Assembly (NCBI GenBank): GCA_002423205.1
Contig: DIUZ01000002.1
Coordinates: forward strand, 124,001-188,000
Direction of reading: 5' to 3'
Length of the DNA: 64,000 bases
Origin: Micavibrio sp. UBA6145
Lineage (GTDB): Bacteria; Pseudomonadota; Alphaproteobacteria; Micavibrionales; UBA1664
This document shows, one piece after another, positions 1 through 9,483 of this stretch. The notes under the pieces are model-generated. The model made no database searches. It worked only from the letters and a program-made list of their open reading frames with translations, and was not told the origin of the DNA. A program made the translations under genes and the position numbers. Numbering within the stretch: position 1 is the first letter of the stretch; every line of letters starts with the position of its first letter.

Positions 1-1
1 C

Positions 2-223
2 CCGTCAGGCCAGGCCGATCAGGCTTCGGTTGAACCCATCTATGAAACCATGGATGGCTGGTCTGAGACCACGCGCGGTGTTCGTTCCTATGCGGAATTG
101 CCCGCAAACGCGGTCAAATACGTGCGCCGCATCGAAGAGCTGATCCAGTGCCAGGTCACGCTGCTCTCCACATCGCCGGAACGTGAAGACACGATCCTGA
201 TGCACGACCCGTTCGTCGGGTAA
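2..223 (+). CDS. purA: Adenylosuccinate synthetase, C-terminal fragment
   Basis: Only the last 73 codons are present; the gene begins before the window. The reading frame ends with the family's typical tail: a DGW segment, then RSYAELPANAVKYVRRIEEL and STSPEREDTIL, followed by a DPF end. PurA joins IMP and aspartate with GTP in the first committed step of AMP synthesis, in the cytoplasm. The stop lies 10 bases from the stop of the convergent L,D-transpeptidase gene. Identity rests on the conserved C-terminal signature; the catalytic GTP-binding half cannot be seen. Confidence 0.93.
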   Translation, partial: PSGQADQASVEPIYETMDGWSETTRGVRSYAELPANAVKYVRRIEELIQCQVTLLSTSPEREDTILMHDPFVG

Positions 224-232
224 ATTTGCCGA

Positions 233-1045
233 TTATTTCCACGCCGTAATCGGTGCACATGATTTGGGCAGGGATGTTTCATCCAGCCCATCCATGATTT
301 CGTATTCATTCTCGCACGCCATCATCGTCGGTGGCACGCGCGTGATGTCAAAAACGTCATAGGCCGGCAAAAGCTCATTCACCCAGAAATCGATCCATTC
401 GCTGTCTTTATGGCGGATGATGTTGTCCTGCGTCATGCGGAACGGGAAGGCGTGAATGGGGATGGATGTTTCGCCCATTTCAAACGCGGCCTGCGCCATG
501 CCGTAGACTTCTTCGATATTGGCATCGCTCAGCGCGTAGCATCCGATGGACACACACGCGCCGTGGATCATGAGATGCGCACCCGTGCGGCCAAGACCTT
601 TGTCGTAGGCGTTGGGATAGCCCATGTTGATGGCCAGATGGTATTTGCTGTTGGGGTTCAGCTGCTTAATGCCTGCCTCGTAAAAGCCCTCAGGTGCCTG
701 GCGGTCGCCTTCCTTCTGCTTGGGGCCCAGCGCGCCGGAATTGATGCAGATCGGGTACACTTCAAATAACTCATACCGCTCACCCTTTTGAAGCCATGCC
801 TCGATCACGCCTTCTTCCTTGAAGATGCGCAGGTAAAGCGGCGCGCCGTAAACGAAGCCGCGCAGGGTAAGTAATGTCTCAAGATCCGGACGGTTGCCGC
901 CGCGCCATACCTTGATGGCGGTCTCAGGCGCGAAAGAATGCAGGAATTTATAAAAGCCCCCCGGATCACGCGGCGATTGCGGGTCCGCCGCCAGCACGGG
1001 GACTGCAAGGAATGTCAGGAAAAGGGCCGGCAAAAGAAAGCGCAT
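233..1045 (-). CDS. L,D-transpeptidase family protein (YafK-like)
   Basis: A 270-residue exported protein with a signal peptide (residues 1-20, ending VLAA). A YkuD-type catalytic domain spans about residues 60-200. The active-site signature is clear: His161-Gly, then SIGC with nucleophile Cys169 and a following YALSD. This layout is that of the YafK/DpaA branch, whose members either build 3-3 or lipoprotein cross-links in peptidoglycan or cut them; the sequence does not tell which. The C-terminal part after about residue 200 is an extension usual for this branch. It is the last gene of a leftward row after carB and greA, 37 bases from greA. Confidence 0.82.
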   Translation of the reverse strand: MRFLLPALFLTFLAVPVLAADPQSPRDPGGFYKFLHSFAPETAIKVWRGGNRPDLETLLTLRGFVYGAPLYLRIFKEEGVIEAWLQKGERYELFEVYPICINSGALGPKQKEGDRQAPEGFYEAGIKQLNPNSKYHLAINMGYPNAYDKGLGRTGAHLMIHGACVSIGCYALSDANIEEVYGMAQAAFEMGETSIPIHAFPFRMTQDNIIRHKDSEWIDFWVNELLPAYDVFDITRVPPTMMACENEYEIMDGLDETSLPKSCAPITAWK

Positions 1046-1082
1046 GCCCCAGTATTCCCGCGATTCGCAGGGCTGCGGCCAA

Positions 1083-1562
1083 TTATTTGTACTCGATCTT
1101 CATGACTTCGTAGGATTGCTGGCCCTTGGGCGTGGTGACTTCCACCACGTCGCCGGTTTTCTTGCCGATCAATGCGCGGGCAAGGGGGGCCGCAATCGCA
1201 AGGCGGCCCGATTTGATGTCGGATTCATGTTCGCCCACGATCTGATAGACGACCTTTTTATCATCATCGTCGGCAACCGTAATGGTCGCGCCGAACATGA
1301 CACGGTCCGTAGCCGGCAATTTGGATGCGTCGATCACATCGGCGCGGCCCAGCACTGATTCCAGTTCGTCAATACGGCCTTCGATGAAGCTTTGTTCTTC
1401 CTTGGCGTATTGGTACTCGGCATTTTCAGACAAATCGCCATGCGCGCGTGCTTCAGCAATCGCTGCGATCACATTCGGGCGGCGCACGCTTTTGAGTTCT
1501 TTGAGTTCCTCCACCAGCAGGCCGTGGCCGCGCGGTGTCATGGGGACTTTATCTAATGCCAT
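1083..1562 (-). CDS. greA: Transcription elongation factor GreA
   Basis: A 159-residue protein that rescues backtracked RNA polymerase by stimulating cleavage of the nascent transcript. The N-terminal coiled coil carries the signature IAEARAHGDLSENAEY with the acidic tip residues D and E, followed by the globular FKBP-like domain ending GDVVEVTTPKG. The frame is open further upstream, but homologues start at the MALDKVPMTPRG segment, so the ATG at 1562 was chosen; the ribosome-binding site is weak. It follows carB in the same direction, the usual alphaproteobacterial neighbourhood, but a terminator-like hairpin stands between them. Confidence 0.95.
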   Translation of the reverse strand: MALDKVPMTPRGHGLLVEELKELKSVRRPNVIAAIAEARAHGDLSENAEYQYAKEEQSFIEGRIDELESVLGRADVIDASKLPATDRVMFGATITVADDDDKKVVYQIVGEHESDIKSGRLAIAAPLARALIGKKTGDVVEVTTPKGQQSYEVMKIEYK

Positions 1563-1601
1563 TGTCTTAAATTCCGTGATCTTGTTTTTGTTTTGGGGCA
1601 G

Positions 1602-1628
1602 CAAAAATCCCGCCTGCCGGCGGGATTT
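1602..1628 (-). terminator. Rho-independent terminator after carB
   Basis: A perfect 10-bp stem (AAATCCCGCC / GGCGGGATTT) with a four-base loop lies 57 bases past the carB stop. Read leftward, the stem is followed by TTTTTGC, the direction expected for ending carB transcripts. Read rightward it has no T-run. Confidence 0.75.
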
Positions 1629-1684
1629 GTTGAATCTAGGGGGCATTGACGCTGATGTCAAACCCGGCGAATTACTCAATCAAA

Positions 1685-4600
1685 TCAAGCGGCTTCGCTC
1701 GGGAAATAGGACTGAATCGGTGCAATGTGGAATGACCGCGCCTTCATCGAGCGGATCGCCTGCACTGCCGCTGTCGCCGCCGCCATATTGGTGTAATACG
1801 GGATCTTGTGCATGAGGCCCGTACGGCGGATTTCAACGCCGTCCGTCATCGACTGGCGCGTCAGCGTCGTATTGATGATCAGATGCACATCGCGGTTGAT
1901 GATGGCATCGACAATATGCGGCTGGCCTTCCGACACCTTGTTCACGCGCATGACATCCAGGCCTGCGCGTTTCAGATGCGTGGCGGTACCACCCGTCGCT
2001 ATGATCTTGAACCCCATACCCAGAAGGTCGCGGGCAAGACCCGTAATCGCGTCCTTGTCCGCGTCATGCACGGACAGGAACACGGTGCCTTCACGCGGCA
2101 GCCACATACCTGCACCGATCTGCGATTTCGCAAACGCCTGTGCCATGTGGCGGTCGATGCCCATGACTTCGCCCGTCGATTTCATCTCAGGTCCCAAAAC
2201 AACGTCCACGCCCGCAAATCGGCTGAACGGAAACACCGGTGCCTTCACGGCGACATGGTCGTCCTTCATGCCCAGCAGCAGACCGGCATCGCGGAAGGTT
2301 TTGACTTTCTCACCCGCCATCACGCGCGCGGCCAGTTTGGCGACCGGCACATTCGTGGCCTTGGCGACAAACGGCACCGTGCGCGATGCGCGCGGGTTGA
2401 CCTCAAGGATGTAGATATCGTGCTCGCCGCTTTCGGCATTACGTTTGACGGCAAACTGCACGTTCATCAGGCCTTTGACCTTAAGCGCCATGGCAAGCGC
2501 AGCCGACTGGCGCTCAATCTCGCGCACAACCTTATAGGGCAGGGAGTGCGGAGGCAGAACACAGGACGAGTCGCCGGAGTGAATGCCCGCTTCCTCGATA
2601 TGCTCCATGATGCCAGCGACATATACGTCTTCGCCGTCGGACAATACGTCGACATCGACTTCGGTGGCGTTTTGCAGATACGTGTCGATCAGCACCGGGT
2701 TTTTGCCCGACACCTGAACGGCGTTCTTCATGTAGTTTTCAAGTTCTTCCTGGTTGGTGACGATCTGCATCGCACGGCCGCCCAGAACATAAGATGGGCG
2801 CACCACCAGCGGGTAACCCAGCTGGTTGGCGGCTTTAACGGCGTTTTCAACGGATGTTGCCATTTCTGCCGGCGGTTGCAGCAGTTTGAGCTTGTCGATC
2901 AGCTTCTTGAAACGGTCGCGGTCTTCGGCCAGATCAATCATATCCGGGTCGGTGCCAAGGATCGGGATTTTTTGGTCTTTCAGGAAGTTCGCCAATTTCA
3001 GCGGCGTCTGCCCGCCAAGCTGGACGATCACGCCCTTGATCTTCGCGCCAGCGTTGTTTTCAGCCGTGATCAGTTCAATCGCGTCTTCCTGCGTCAGCGG
3101 TTCGAAATACAGGCGGTCCGACGTGTCGTAATCGGTCGACACGGTTTCCGGGTTGCAGTTGACCATGATGGTCTCGTACCCGGCTTCTCGGAGCGCGTAT
3201 GCGGCATGGACGCAGCAATAGTCGAATTCAATGCCCTGGCCGATACGGTTGGGGCCGCCGCCGAGGATGACGATTTTCTCTTTATCCGTCGGCTCGATTT
3301 CCGATTGCGGCGCGCCGTTCAGGAAATACTCGTAAGTGCCGTACATATACGGCGTCACAGACGCAATTTCAGCGGCGCAGCTATCGACGCGTTTATAAAC
3401 CGGGCGTACGCCGTGCTTCTGGCGGGCGTTGCGGACGGATTCTTCCTGCGCCCCGGTCAGCTTGGCAAGGCGGGCATCGGAAAAGCCCATGGCTTTGAGT
3501 TGCGACCATGCCTGCGCATCTTTCGGCAGGCCATGCGCTTTTACGTCCGCTTCGGCGTCGATGATACGCTTGATACGCTCAAGGAACCATGTATCGATCT
3601 TGGTGACGTTATAGATGTCTTCGACGCTCATGCCGTGGCGCATGGCCTGTGCGACATACAGAATACGCTGCGGCGTCGGTTTCGAAAGTGATGCGCGGAT
3701 CTGTTCGGCATCCGGCTCAACACCCGCGGCCACAGCCGGAATTTTGATTTCATCAAAACCGGACAGGTTGACTTCCAGTGAACGCAGCGCTTTTTGCATG
3801 GATTCTTCGAATGAGCGGCCAATAGCCATCGCCTCGCCAACCGATTTCATGGCGGTGCCAAGACGGTTGTCGGTGCCTTTGAATTTCTCAAACGCAAAAC
3901 GCGGGATTTTGGTGACGACGTAATCAATCGTCGGTTCGAACGATGCCGGGGTTTTGCCGCCCGTGATGTCGTTGCCCAGTTCGTCCAGCGTATAGCCGAC
4001 GGCCAGTTTTGCCGCGATCTTGGCAATCGGGAAACCGGTTGCTTTCGATGCCAGCGCGGATGAACGCGACACGCGCGGGTTCATTTCAATGACGACCATG
4101 CGGCCGTCTTTCGGGTTGATGCCGTATTGCACGTTCGATCCGCCGGTTTCGACGCCAATGGCGCGAAGGACCGCGATCGATGCGTCGCGCATGATCTGGT
4201 ATTCCTTATCCGTCAGCGTCAGGGCCGGGGCGACGGTGATGGAATCGCCCGTATGCACGCCCATCGGGTCAATGTTTTCAATGGAACACACGATGATGCA
4301 GTTGTCGTTCTTGTCGCGGACAACTTCCATTTCGTATTCTTTCCAGCCAAGGACGGATTCCTCGACCAGAACTTCCGTAACCGGCGAGGCATCAAGGCCT
4401 TCGCGCACGATCTGTTCAAATTGCTGGCGGTTATAGGCAATACCGCCGCCGGTACCGCCCAGCGTGAAGGACGGACGGATAACGGCAGGAATGCCGACTT
4501 CAGCCAAAGCATCGATACCTTCAGCCAGTGTTTTGACAAGGCGCGATTTCGGCGATGCCAGACCCAGTTCGTCCATGCAGTTACGGAACAGCAGGCGGTC

Positions 4601-4981
4601 TTCCGCCTTGCGGATGGCTTCGCGGTTCGCACCGATCAGCTCGATACCCAGCCGGTCCAGCGTGCCGTCATCGGCCAAAGCCAAAGCCGTGTTCAGCGCG
4701 GTCTGCCCGCCCATGGTGGGCAGCAGCGCGTCAGGACGTTCAAGTTCAAGGATGCGGGCGACAATACCTGGCGTGATCGGTTCGATGTAGGTCGCATCGG
4801 CCAGGTTCGGATCAGTCATGATCGTCGCCGGGTTCGAATTGATGAGAATGATGCGGTACCCTTCGGCCTTGAGCGCCTTACACGCTTGGGTGCCGGAATA
4901 ATCAAACTCGCAGGCCTGACCAATAATGATAGGCCCCGCGCCGATGATGGCGATGGATTTGATATCTGTACGTTTTGGCAT
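1685..4981 (-). CDS. carB: Carbamoyl-phosphate synthase large subunit
   Basis: A 1098-residue protein of normal family length that makes carbamoyl phosphate from bicarbonate, ATP and ammonia passed from CarA, feeding arginine and pyrimidine synthesis. It has two repeated ATP-grasp halves: the first starts IIGAGPIIIGQACEFDYSG, the second ILGGGPNRIGQGIEFDYCC. The allosteric MGS-like domain is at the C-terminus (IIATGGTATHLKRAG and INTTLTRQS). The ATG at 4981 (MPKRTD) was chosen because homologues start there; 21 upstream codons in frame are unrelated. carA is not next to it. A cysteine doublet (DYCC) in the second half is common in the family. Confidence 0.97.
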   Translation of the reverse strand: MPKRTDIKSIAIIGAGPIIIGQACEFDYSGTQACKALKAEGYRIILINSNPATIMTDPNLADATYIEPITPGIVARILELERPDALLPTMGGQTALNTALALADDGTLDRLGIELIGANREAIRKAEDRLLFRNCMDELGLASPKSRLVKTLAEGIDALAEVGIPAVIRPSFTLGGTGGGIAYNRQQFEQIVREGLDASPVTEVLVEESVLGWKEYEMEVVRDKNDNCIIVCSIENIDPMGVHTGDSITVAPALTLTDKEYQIMRDASIAVLRAIGVETGGSNVQYGINPKDGRMVVIEMNPRVSRSSALASKATGFPIAKIAAKLAVGYTLDELGNDITGGKTPASFEPTIDYVVTKIPRFAFEKFKGTDNRLGTAMKSVGEAMAIGRSFEESMQKALRSLEVNLSGFDEIKIPAVAAGVEPDAEQIRASLSKPTPQRILYVAQAMRHGMSVEDIYNVTKIDTWFLERIKRIIDAEADVKAHGLPKDAQAWSQLKAMGFSDARLAKLTGAQEESVRNARQKHGVRPVYKRVDSCAAEIASVTPYMYGTYEYFLNGAPQSEIEPTDKEKIVILGGGPNRIGQGIEFDYCCVHAAYALREAGYETIMVNCNPETVSTDYDTSDRLYFEPLTQEDAIELITAENNAGAKIKGVIVQLGGQTPLKLANFLKDQKIPILGTDPDMIDLAEDRDRFKKLIDKLKLLQPPAEMATSVENAVKAANQLGYPLVVRPSYVLGGRAMQIVTNQEELENYMKNAVQVSGKNPVLIDTYLQNATEVDVDVLSDGEDVYVAGIMEHIEEAGIHSGDSSCVLPPHSLPYKVVREIERQSAALAMALKVKGLMNVQFAVKRNAESGEHDIYILEVNPRASRTVPFVAKATNVPVAKLAARVMAGEKVKTFRDAGLLLGMKDDHVAVKAPVFPFSRFAGVDVVLGPEMKSTGEVMGIDRHMAQAFAKSQIGAGMWLPREGTVFLSVHDADKDAITGLARDLLGMGFKIIATGGTATHLKRAGLDVMRVNKVSEGQPHIVDAIINRDVHLIINTTLTRQSMTDGVEIRRTGLMHKIPYYTNMAAATAAVQAIRSMKARSFHIAPIQSYFPSEAA

Positions 4982-5084
4982 GGTTTTCAGGCCTTTGAAT
5001 GTGTGGTCCTGAAGTGAACTTGATAGGGCAATGCCCCCCCCCATGCAACCTTTTTCAGGGCCAAAATCGGCTTTTGCCCATTTT

Positions 5085-7178
5085 TTAAAGATGCATGGCG
5101 TTCAGCAGCGAAAAACGGTCATCTGTCCACACCCTTGATGCGGGTTTTGACGACGTCCAACCCGCATTTTTCAGCCGTTTTGTCAGGGTGTCGTCCGGGG
5201 TCATGACAAACCATTCCGATGCGTCGTTATCGTTCTCTTTCAACAGGCCCTCGCTTTTCAGCGCCATGCCCTGCCACCCGATATCCTGGGCCAGCGCCAT
5301 TAAAGGCCCTTTCAGGTCCAGATGCCGGTTTGAGATATGGAACAGCAGGAAGCCGTCCGGCGCAAGGCGCTGGCGGTAAAGGGCAATCGCCTCGCGCGTC
5401 ACCAGGTGGGTGGGGATGGCATCCGACGTAAACGCATCCAGAACAATACCTTTGTAAACGTCGTTTGTCTTTTGCAGCATCAGCCGTGCATCACCCAGGA
5501 TAACCGGGCTCGGCCCGCAATCATCCAGAAAGGTGAAATACGTGCGGGCGATGCTGACGACATCCGGATCGATTTCATAGAATGTCAGCTTCCGGCGCGC
5601 GCTCTGGTAACACACCATCTGCCCGGAACCGAGGCCGACAACGGCGATATGTCCGGCGGGAACATGATCCATCACAATGCCAAGCGGCCCTTTGCGGTTG
5701 TAATAGGACAAAAGTTCGAGGCGCTGATCCTGCGCCTGTAATTGCCTGCCATGAATGGTTTTGCCGTGCACGAATGTGCGTACGGCACCGTCATATGTTT
5801 CCAGCACGCGCAGGACGCCAAAGAAATTCCGTGTCTGCAACAGTTGGTTTTCCTGGCTGAAAACCAACGGCGTTCCAAAAATGATACAGGCAACAAACCC
5901 GGCGAGCAGGAAATAGGGACGCATGGCCAGAATCGCAAAACACGCGAAAATCACGATGGCACCCGCGAATGCCAGTATTTTTGGCGCAAACCCGACAACC
6001 CCCGCAACCGCAAGGCAGACAGAAAGCGCAAAAAGCGTAATCTGCCGCAGGCGCGGTGTAACCATGCCGCCTGTGGCAAGCACAAGCAAAGACAGCAATG
6101 CGCTTAAATAAAATTCATGCGTGGCGTTAAAGACGACGGGCGCAACAAACGCATTCAGGCACCCGCCAATCGCGCCGCCTGCCGCAAGGGTCAGGTAAAA
6201 CAGTGTCAGGCGCTCAGGTGCCGGGCGCAGGCGGTACAGACGTTCATGGCATAAATAACAACCCGCCGTAAACGCCAGCAGCAGGAACACACCCGGCAAA
6301 GGCGATGCCTGAATAGCGCCAAACACATAGATGCCCACGATGATGGCAATGGCGGTGCCGTAATAGGACGTGGCATTACGCAGGCGTGCCTCACCGACCC
6401 AGCCGGTAAAGGCGGCGATATAGGTGCCAAGGTAAAGCGCCAGCGGCAAAACCCAGAGCAACGGGAATGACGCGATGTCCTGGTTGATAAGCGCGGAAAC
6501 ACTGGAAAGCATGCTTGCCGGTACGGCGGACAATACGAGCCACAGAAAAATATCGCGAACGTGTACCTGTGAAACGGTGTCGTCTTTTATCGGGCGCTGC
6601 ATGGCGCGGCCCGCAAACCATGTGCACGCGGCCAGAAGGACGACAATAATGCAGGCACCTGCCTTCCATGCAGTAACCTGCAACGAAAGGCCGGTAAACG
6701 GTTCAATAAAAAACGGATATGCCAAAAGCCCCAGGAACGACCCGGCATTGCTCAGCGCATACAGGCGATACGGATTATCCGGGTGCAGGGATGTAAAAAG
6801 ACGCTGGGTCATCGGTGCCATTGCCCCCATGGCGATCATGATGGGTCCGCGCGTCTGCCACAGCCACGCAAACAGCGATAAAGAAAATTCCTGACTATCC
6901 GCAGGCGGCGTAAACGGCATCTGCGGCGAAAACAATAGAATGCCCGCCGCCATTAATATGCCGAACAGCGCGCCCGCGGTGATGTTGGAAAGTTTGCGTG
7001 TCCAGTGCACCAGCACATACCCCGCAAGCAGGGTCGTCTGGAAAAAAGCCAGTGCCACAAGCCATCCATGCGGCGCGCCACCGATAATCGGCAGGATTTC
7101 CTTACCCGTCAGCGGCTGAATACCGAACAGCAAAAACGCGGCGAGAAACGTCAGAAGTCGAAAGGCCCAGAGTGACAT
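5085..7178 (-). CDS. Membrane protein fused to spermidine-synthase-like domain
   Basis: A 697-residue protein. Residues 1 to about 455 are a run of hydrophobic helices, roughly twelve, starting with FRLLTFLAAFLLFGIQPLTG. Residues 500-690 form a Rossmann-type spermidine-synthase-like domain: GLGSG at 515-519, the ribose-binding Glu535 in FYEIDP, then GDAR and LDAF. Such fused transporter/spermidine-synthase-like proteins are widespread, but their substrate is unknown. LDAF stands where true spermidine synthases carry a catalytic Asp followed by polar residues, so aminopropyl transfer is not assured. It is followed after 24 bases by the AmgK-like kinase on the left strand's upstream side, and by carB downstream. 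Confidence 0.8.
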   Translation of the reverse strand: MSLWAFRLLTFLAAFLLFGIQPLTGKEILPIIGGAPHGWLVALAFFQTTLLAGYVLVHWTRKLSNITAGALFGILMAAGILLFSPQMPFTPPADSQEFSLSLFAWLWQTRGPIMIAMGAMAPMTQRLFTSLHPDNPYRLYALSNAGSFLGLLAYPFFIEPFTGLSLQVTAWKAGACIIVVLLAACTWFAGRAMQRPIKDDTVSQVHVRDIFLWLVLSAVPASMLSSVSALINQDIASFPLLWVLPLALYLGTYIAAFTGWVGEARLRNATSYYGTAIAIIVGIYVFGAIQASPLPGVFLLLAFTAGCYLCHERLYRLRPAPERLTLFYLTLAAGGAIGGCLNAFVAPVVFNATHEFYLSALLSLLVLATGGMVTPRLRQITLFALSVCLAVAGVVGFAPKILAFAGAIVIFACFAILAMRPYFLLAGFVACIIFGTPLVFSQENQLLQTRNFFGVLRVLETYDGAVRTFVHGKTIHGRQLQAQDQRLELLSYYNRKGPLGIVMDHVPAGHIAVVGLGSGQMVCYQSARRKLTFYEIDPDVVSIARTYFTFLDDCGPSPVILGDARLMLQKTNDVYKGIVLDAFTSDAIPTHLVTREAIALYRQRLAPDGFLLFHISNRHLDLKGPLMALAQDIGWQGMALKSEGLLKENDNDASEWFVMTPDDTLTKRLKNAGWTSSKPASRVWTDDRFSLLNAMHL

Positions 7179-7202
7179 AATTATAAACTTTCTAAAGTAG
7201 GT

Positions 7203-8075
7203 TTAGAAAAACCGTGCAAGTGGTCTGAGCGCGGGATGCCTGAGTTCCTCCGCAAGATACGCCTCAAGGCGCGGCGCAATATCCGGCGCGGCATTGGCGA
7301 TATGGCGGATCTGGCCCAGAACGCGGGCATGGAATTGCGCAGCCATCACGACATACCAGTCATCGAACAGGGGCTTCCATGAATCGGGCAGGGCGTCCTT
7401 GAAACGCGCTTTGAGCTGCGCTTTCATGGCCGGGTCCAGATCGCGCCGCGCATCTTCCAGCAGGTTAACGATGTCGTATGTGAAGGGCGCCGTCTGTGCC
7501 GCCTGAAAATCAAGAATGCCGATCCGTTTGATTCCATCGCGTAAGGGAAGCCAGTGCAGATTCCCGGCCTTGTAATCCATATGCGAAAAACATTGCGGTG
7601 CGGGCGGCAGGCTGTTTTCAACCGTGTCCCAGGCCGAAAGCCACGCCGGGTCCGGCGAATACAGCGCAAGCTTTTTGTAAATATACCCGTCCTTGTAATG
7701 CACGACCTCGGTCGACCTATTCGTGCGCAGGGTCGCAAGCACGTCGACCGCCATCGCGTAGGCGTCGTGTTCAACCGATGCCGTGTCGATGGGCGTGTCG
7801 CCAAAATCCTCGGTCAGCATCAGGGTCGGCGTCAGGCCGTAAATTTCAGGTGCTGAAAGTCCAAGGGCCCGCAGATGACCGGACAGCCGTGCAAAGTCCC
7901 CCAGATCATGGCCCGGAATGACCTTGGGGGCGTGTACCAGCACAGCGCTTTCGCCGGACGATTTTTTTAAACGCCAGTAATGACGCGGCGACCAGTCCGG
8001 CGTGATGGCGGAAATGCGGGCATCATGCCAGCCGCAACTTGATAAAAACGCAGTTATCTCGGGATTTGTATCCAT
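7203..8075 (-). CDS. amgK: AmgK-like N-acetylmuramate/N-acetylglucosamine kinase
   Basis: A 290-residue protein of the aminoglycoside-phosphotransferase fold. The catalytic loop is HMDYKAGN (His165, Asp167, Asn172) and the metal-binding segment is ILDFQ (187-191). The following LLEDARRD (205-212) is characteristic of AmgK, which phosphorylates the anomeric carbon of cell-wall amino sugars in peptidoglycan recycling that bypasses de novo UDP-MurNAc synthesis. AmgK normally works with the uridylyltransferase MurU, often encoded next to it; no MurU is adjacent here. It lies 24 bases upstream of the membrane/spermidine-synthase fusion in the same direction. A different small-molecule kinase role remains possible. 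Confidence 0.65.
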   Translation of the reverse strand: MDTNPEITAFLSSCGWHDARISAITPDWSPRHYWRLKKSSGESAVLVHAPKVIPGHDLGDFARLSGHLRALGLSAPEIYGLTPTLMLTEDFGDTPIDTASVEHDAYAMAVDVLATLRTNRSTEVVHYKDGYIYKKLALYSPDPAWLSAWDTVENSLPPAPQCFSHMDYKAGNLHWLPLRDGIKRIGILDFQAAQTAPFTYDIVNLLEDARRDLDPAMKAQLKARFKDALPDSWKPLFDDWYVVMAAQFHARVLGQIRHIANAAPDIAPRLEAYLAEELRHPALRPLARFF

Positions 8076-8160
8076 GCCACATCATGCTGCAAAAGTTGCA
8101 AATTTTCAAAAGCTTAGTTAAGTCCTAAGAAAAACAAAACAATAGATTGCGGTAAGGGTA

Positions 8161-9483
8161 ATGAGGGGCGTAACAAAACAGCAGGCCGAGCTGCGCAAAA
8201 GCTTTAAGCGCGCGCTGGCCCGCAAGAATCGTGAAGAGTTTTTCCTGGCGCTGACCGCGGCAGAGATTGCGGAATTGAGCGTCCCCCAGGTCCTCAAGCT
8301 GATCCGCTTTACGCAAAGCGAGCGCTTTGATCTTTTGTCCGCTGATGATCAGGAGTTGATGCGCCACAGCCTGAAGACCGGCATCCTGTGCAGCGATGAA
8401 ATCCGTATCTGGTATAATCAGAAACTGAAAAAAATGCGCGATATGGCGCGGGTCGAAATCCCCCATATCTGGAAAGCCAGCGGCGTCAAAATCTATGACC
8501 AGATGACGCAGGCCTTCGACAATCTGGGCCGCGAAGAAGAACTGCAGGATTTTTTCACCATTCTCGGTGTTGTGCAGGAAGCCGTCGGCGATCGCATGGA
8601 AGAGGCAGGCCTGCGTAATTTCACAGGCTGGCGCCGCGACCGTTTCCTGAAAGGTCTGTTTCCGCGCGTCCGTTCCCTGCGCCGGGAATTCAAATTATGC
8701 GGCGAAAACAAAATCGGTCTCATCCCGTTCCGCGACCGCGTGGCCCATGCCATCCAGAAATTGCCGGAATACGCGCGTGAATTTGTAAACGGCAGCGGTT
8801 ACGTATTCCGCCTTGCCGAGCGTCTCGGTCACATCGATCCTGATTATGCGCAAAAAGATGCGCATTACGCGCGTGGCCTTACCATTGAACAGACCGCGTG
8901 CGGCGTACATGACAGCGATACGCTCAACATCGACCTGCCGCAATACAGCGTAACGAACAGGCCCGATGGCACAAAAGAATCATACCTCGCGCATAATGAT
9001 TTTGAAGAGCTGGCGGTCACCGTCGGCCACGAAGTGGCGCATGGTTTTGTTCTGTGGCTGGATTACGTCGTGCACCACGACGAACGCATCAAGCAGGCAT
9101 ACAGGGAAGACCTGGCTGATATACGCGATGCGATTGAATACACGCCCGGCATCGCCAGGCAGTACAGCTACTTCATGCCCGCAAGCGAAGGCGGCTACCA
9201 CGCCGATATCTCGGTCGCGCGCGAAGAGGCCATGGTTGAGATCATGTCCGAACTGATGCTGCGCAAGGGCGGCATGGATCGCGGCGACCTGCATCTGTAC
9301 ATGGTGCGTATGAATAATATCGCGATGGAAATGCTGGAAACCCTGCGCGCCGAACATATGGTCATGCCGTCCGGTGTCGACTTTCCGGATCTGGCTGCGC
9401 TGGACGCATTGACGCAGCAACCGTTCACGCCCCAGCGTGCGCTCAAGCGTTATGCGTATGACTGCGTCCCGCGCGTGACTTAA
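8161..9483 (+). CDS. Putative cytoplasmic HEXXH metallopeptidase
   Basis: A 440-residue protein that I cannot assign to a named family. It has a zincin motif HEVAH at 290-294 inside a helix preceded by FEELAVTVG, and a downstream acidic helix (about 353-366, AREEAMVEIMSEL) that could supply a third zinc ligand as in gluzincins. The segment NIDLPQ (256-261) before the motif resembles the edge strand of zincins. There is no signal peptide or membrane helix, so it is probably cytoplasmic or exported by a non-Sec route. The N-terminal 180 residues are helical and charged. The ATG follows GGTAAGGG. It converges on the next gene with a four-base overlap. Confidence 0.6.
   Translation: MRGVTKQQAELRKSFKRALARKNREEFFLALTAAEIAELSVPQVLKLIRFTQSERFDLLSADDQELMRHSLKTGILCSDEIRIWYNQKLKKMRDMARVEIPHIWKASGVKIYDQMTQAFDNLGREEELQDFFTILGVVQEAVGDRMEEAGLRNFTGWRRDRFLKGLFPRVRSLRREFKLCGENKIGLIPFRDRVAHAIQKLPEYAREFVNGSGYVFRLAERLGHIDPDYAQKDAHYARGLTIEQTACGVHDSDTLNIDLPQYSVTNRPDGTKESYLAHNDFEELAVTVGHEVAHGFVLWLDYVVHHDERIKQAYREDLADIRDAIEYTPGIARQYSYFMPASEGGYHADISVAREEAMVEIMSELMLRKGGMDRGDLHLYMVRMNNIAMEMLETLRAEHMVMPSGVDFPDLAALDALTQQPFTPQRALKRYAYDCVPRVT

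Noticed and set aside
1808..3691. 627-codon plus-strand open frame antisense to carB
   Set aside because: It is the mirror frame of a strongly conserved enzyme, has His/Arg/Val-rich non-protein-like composition and no family resemblance.
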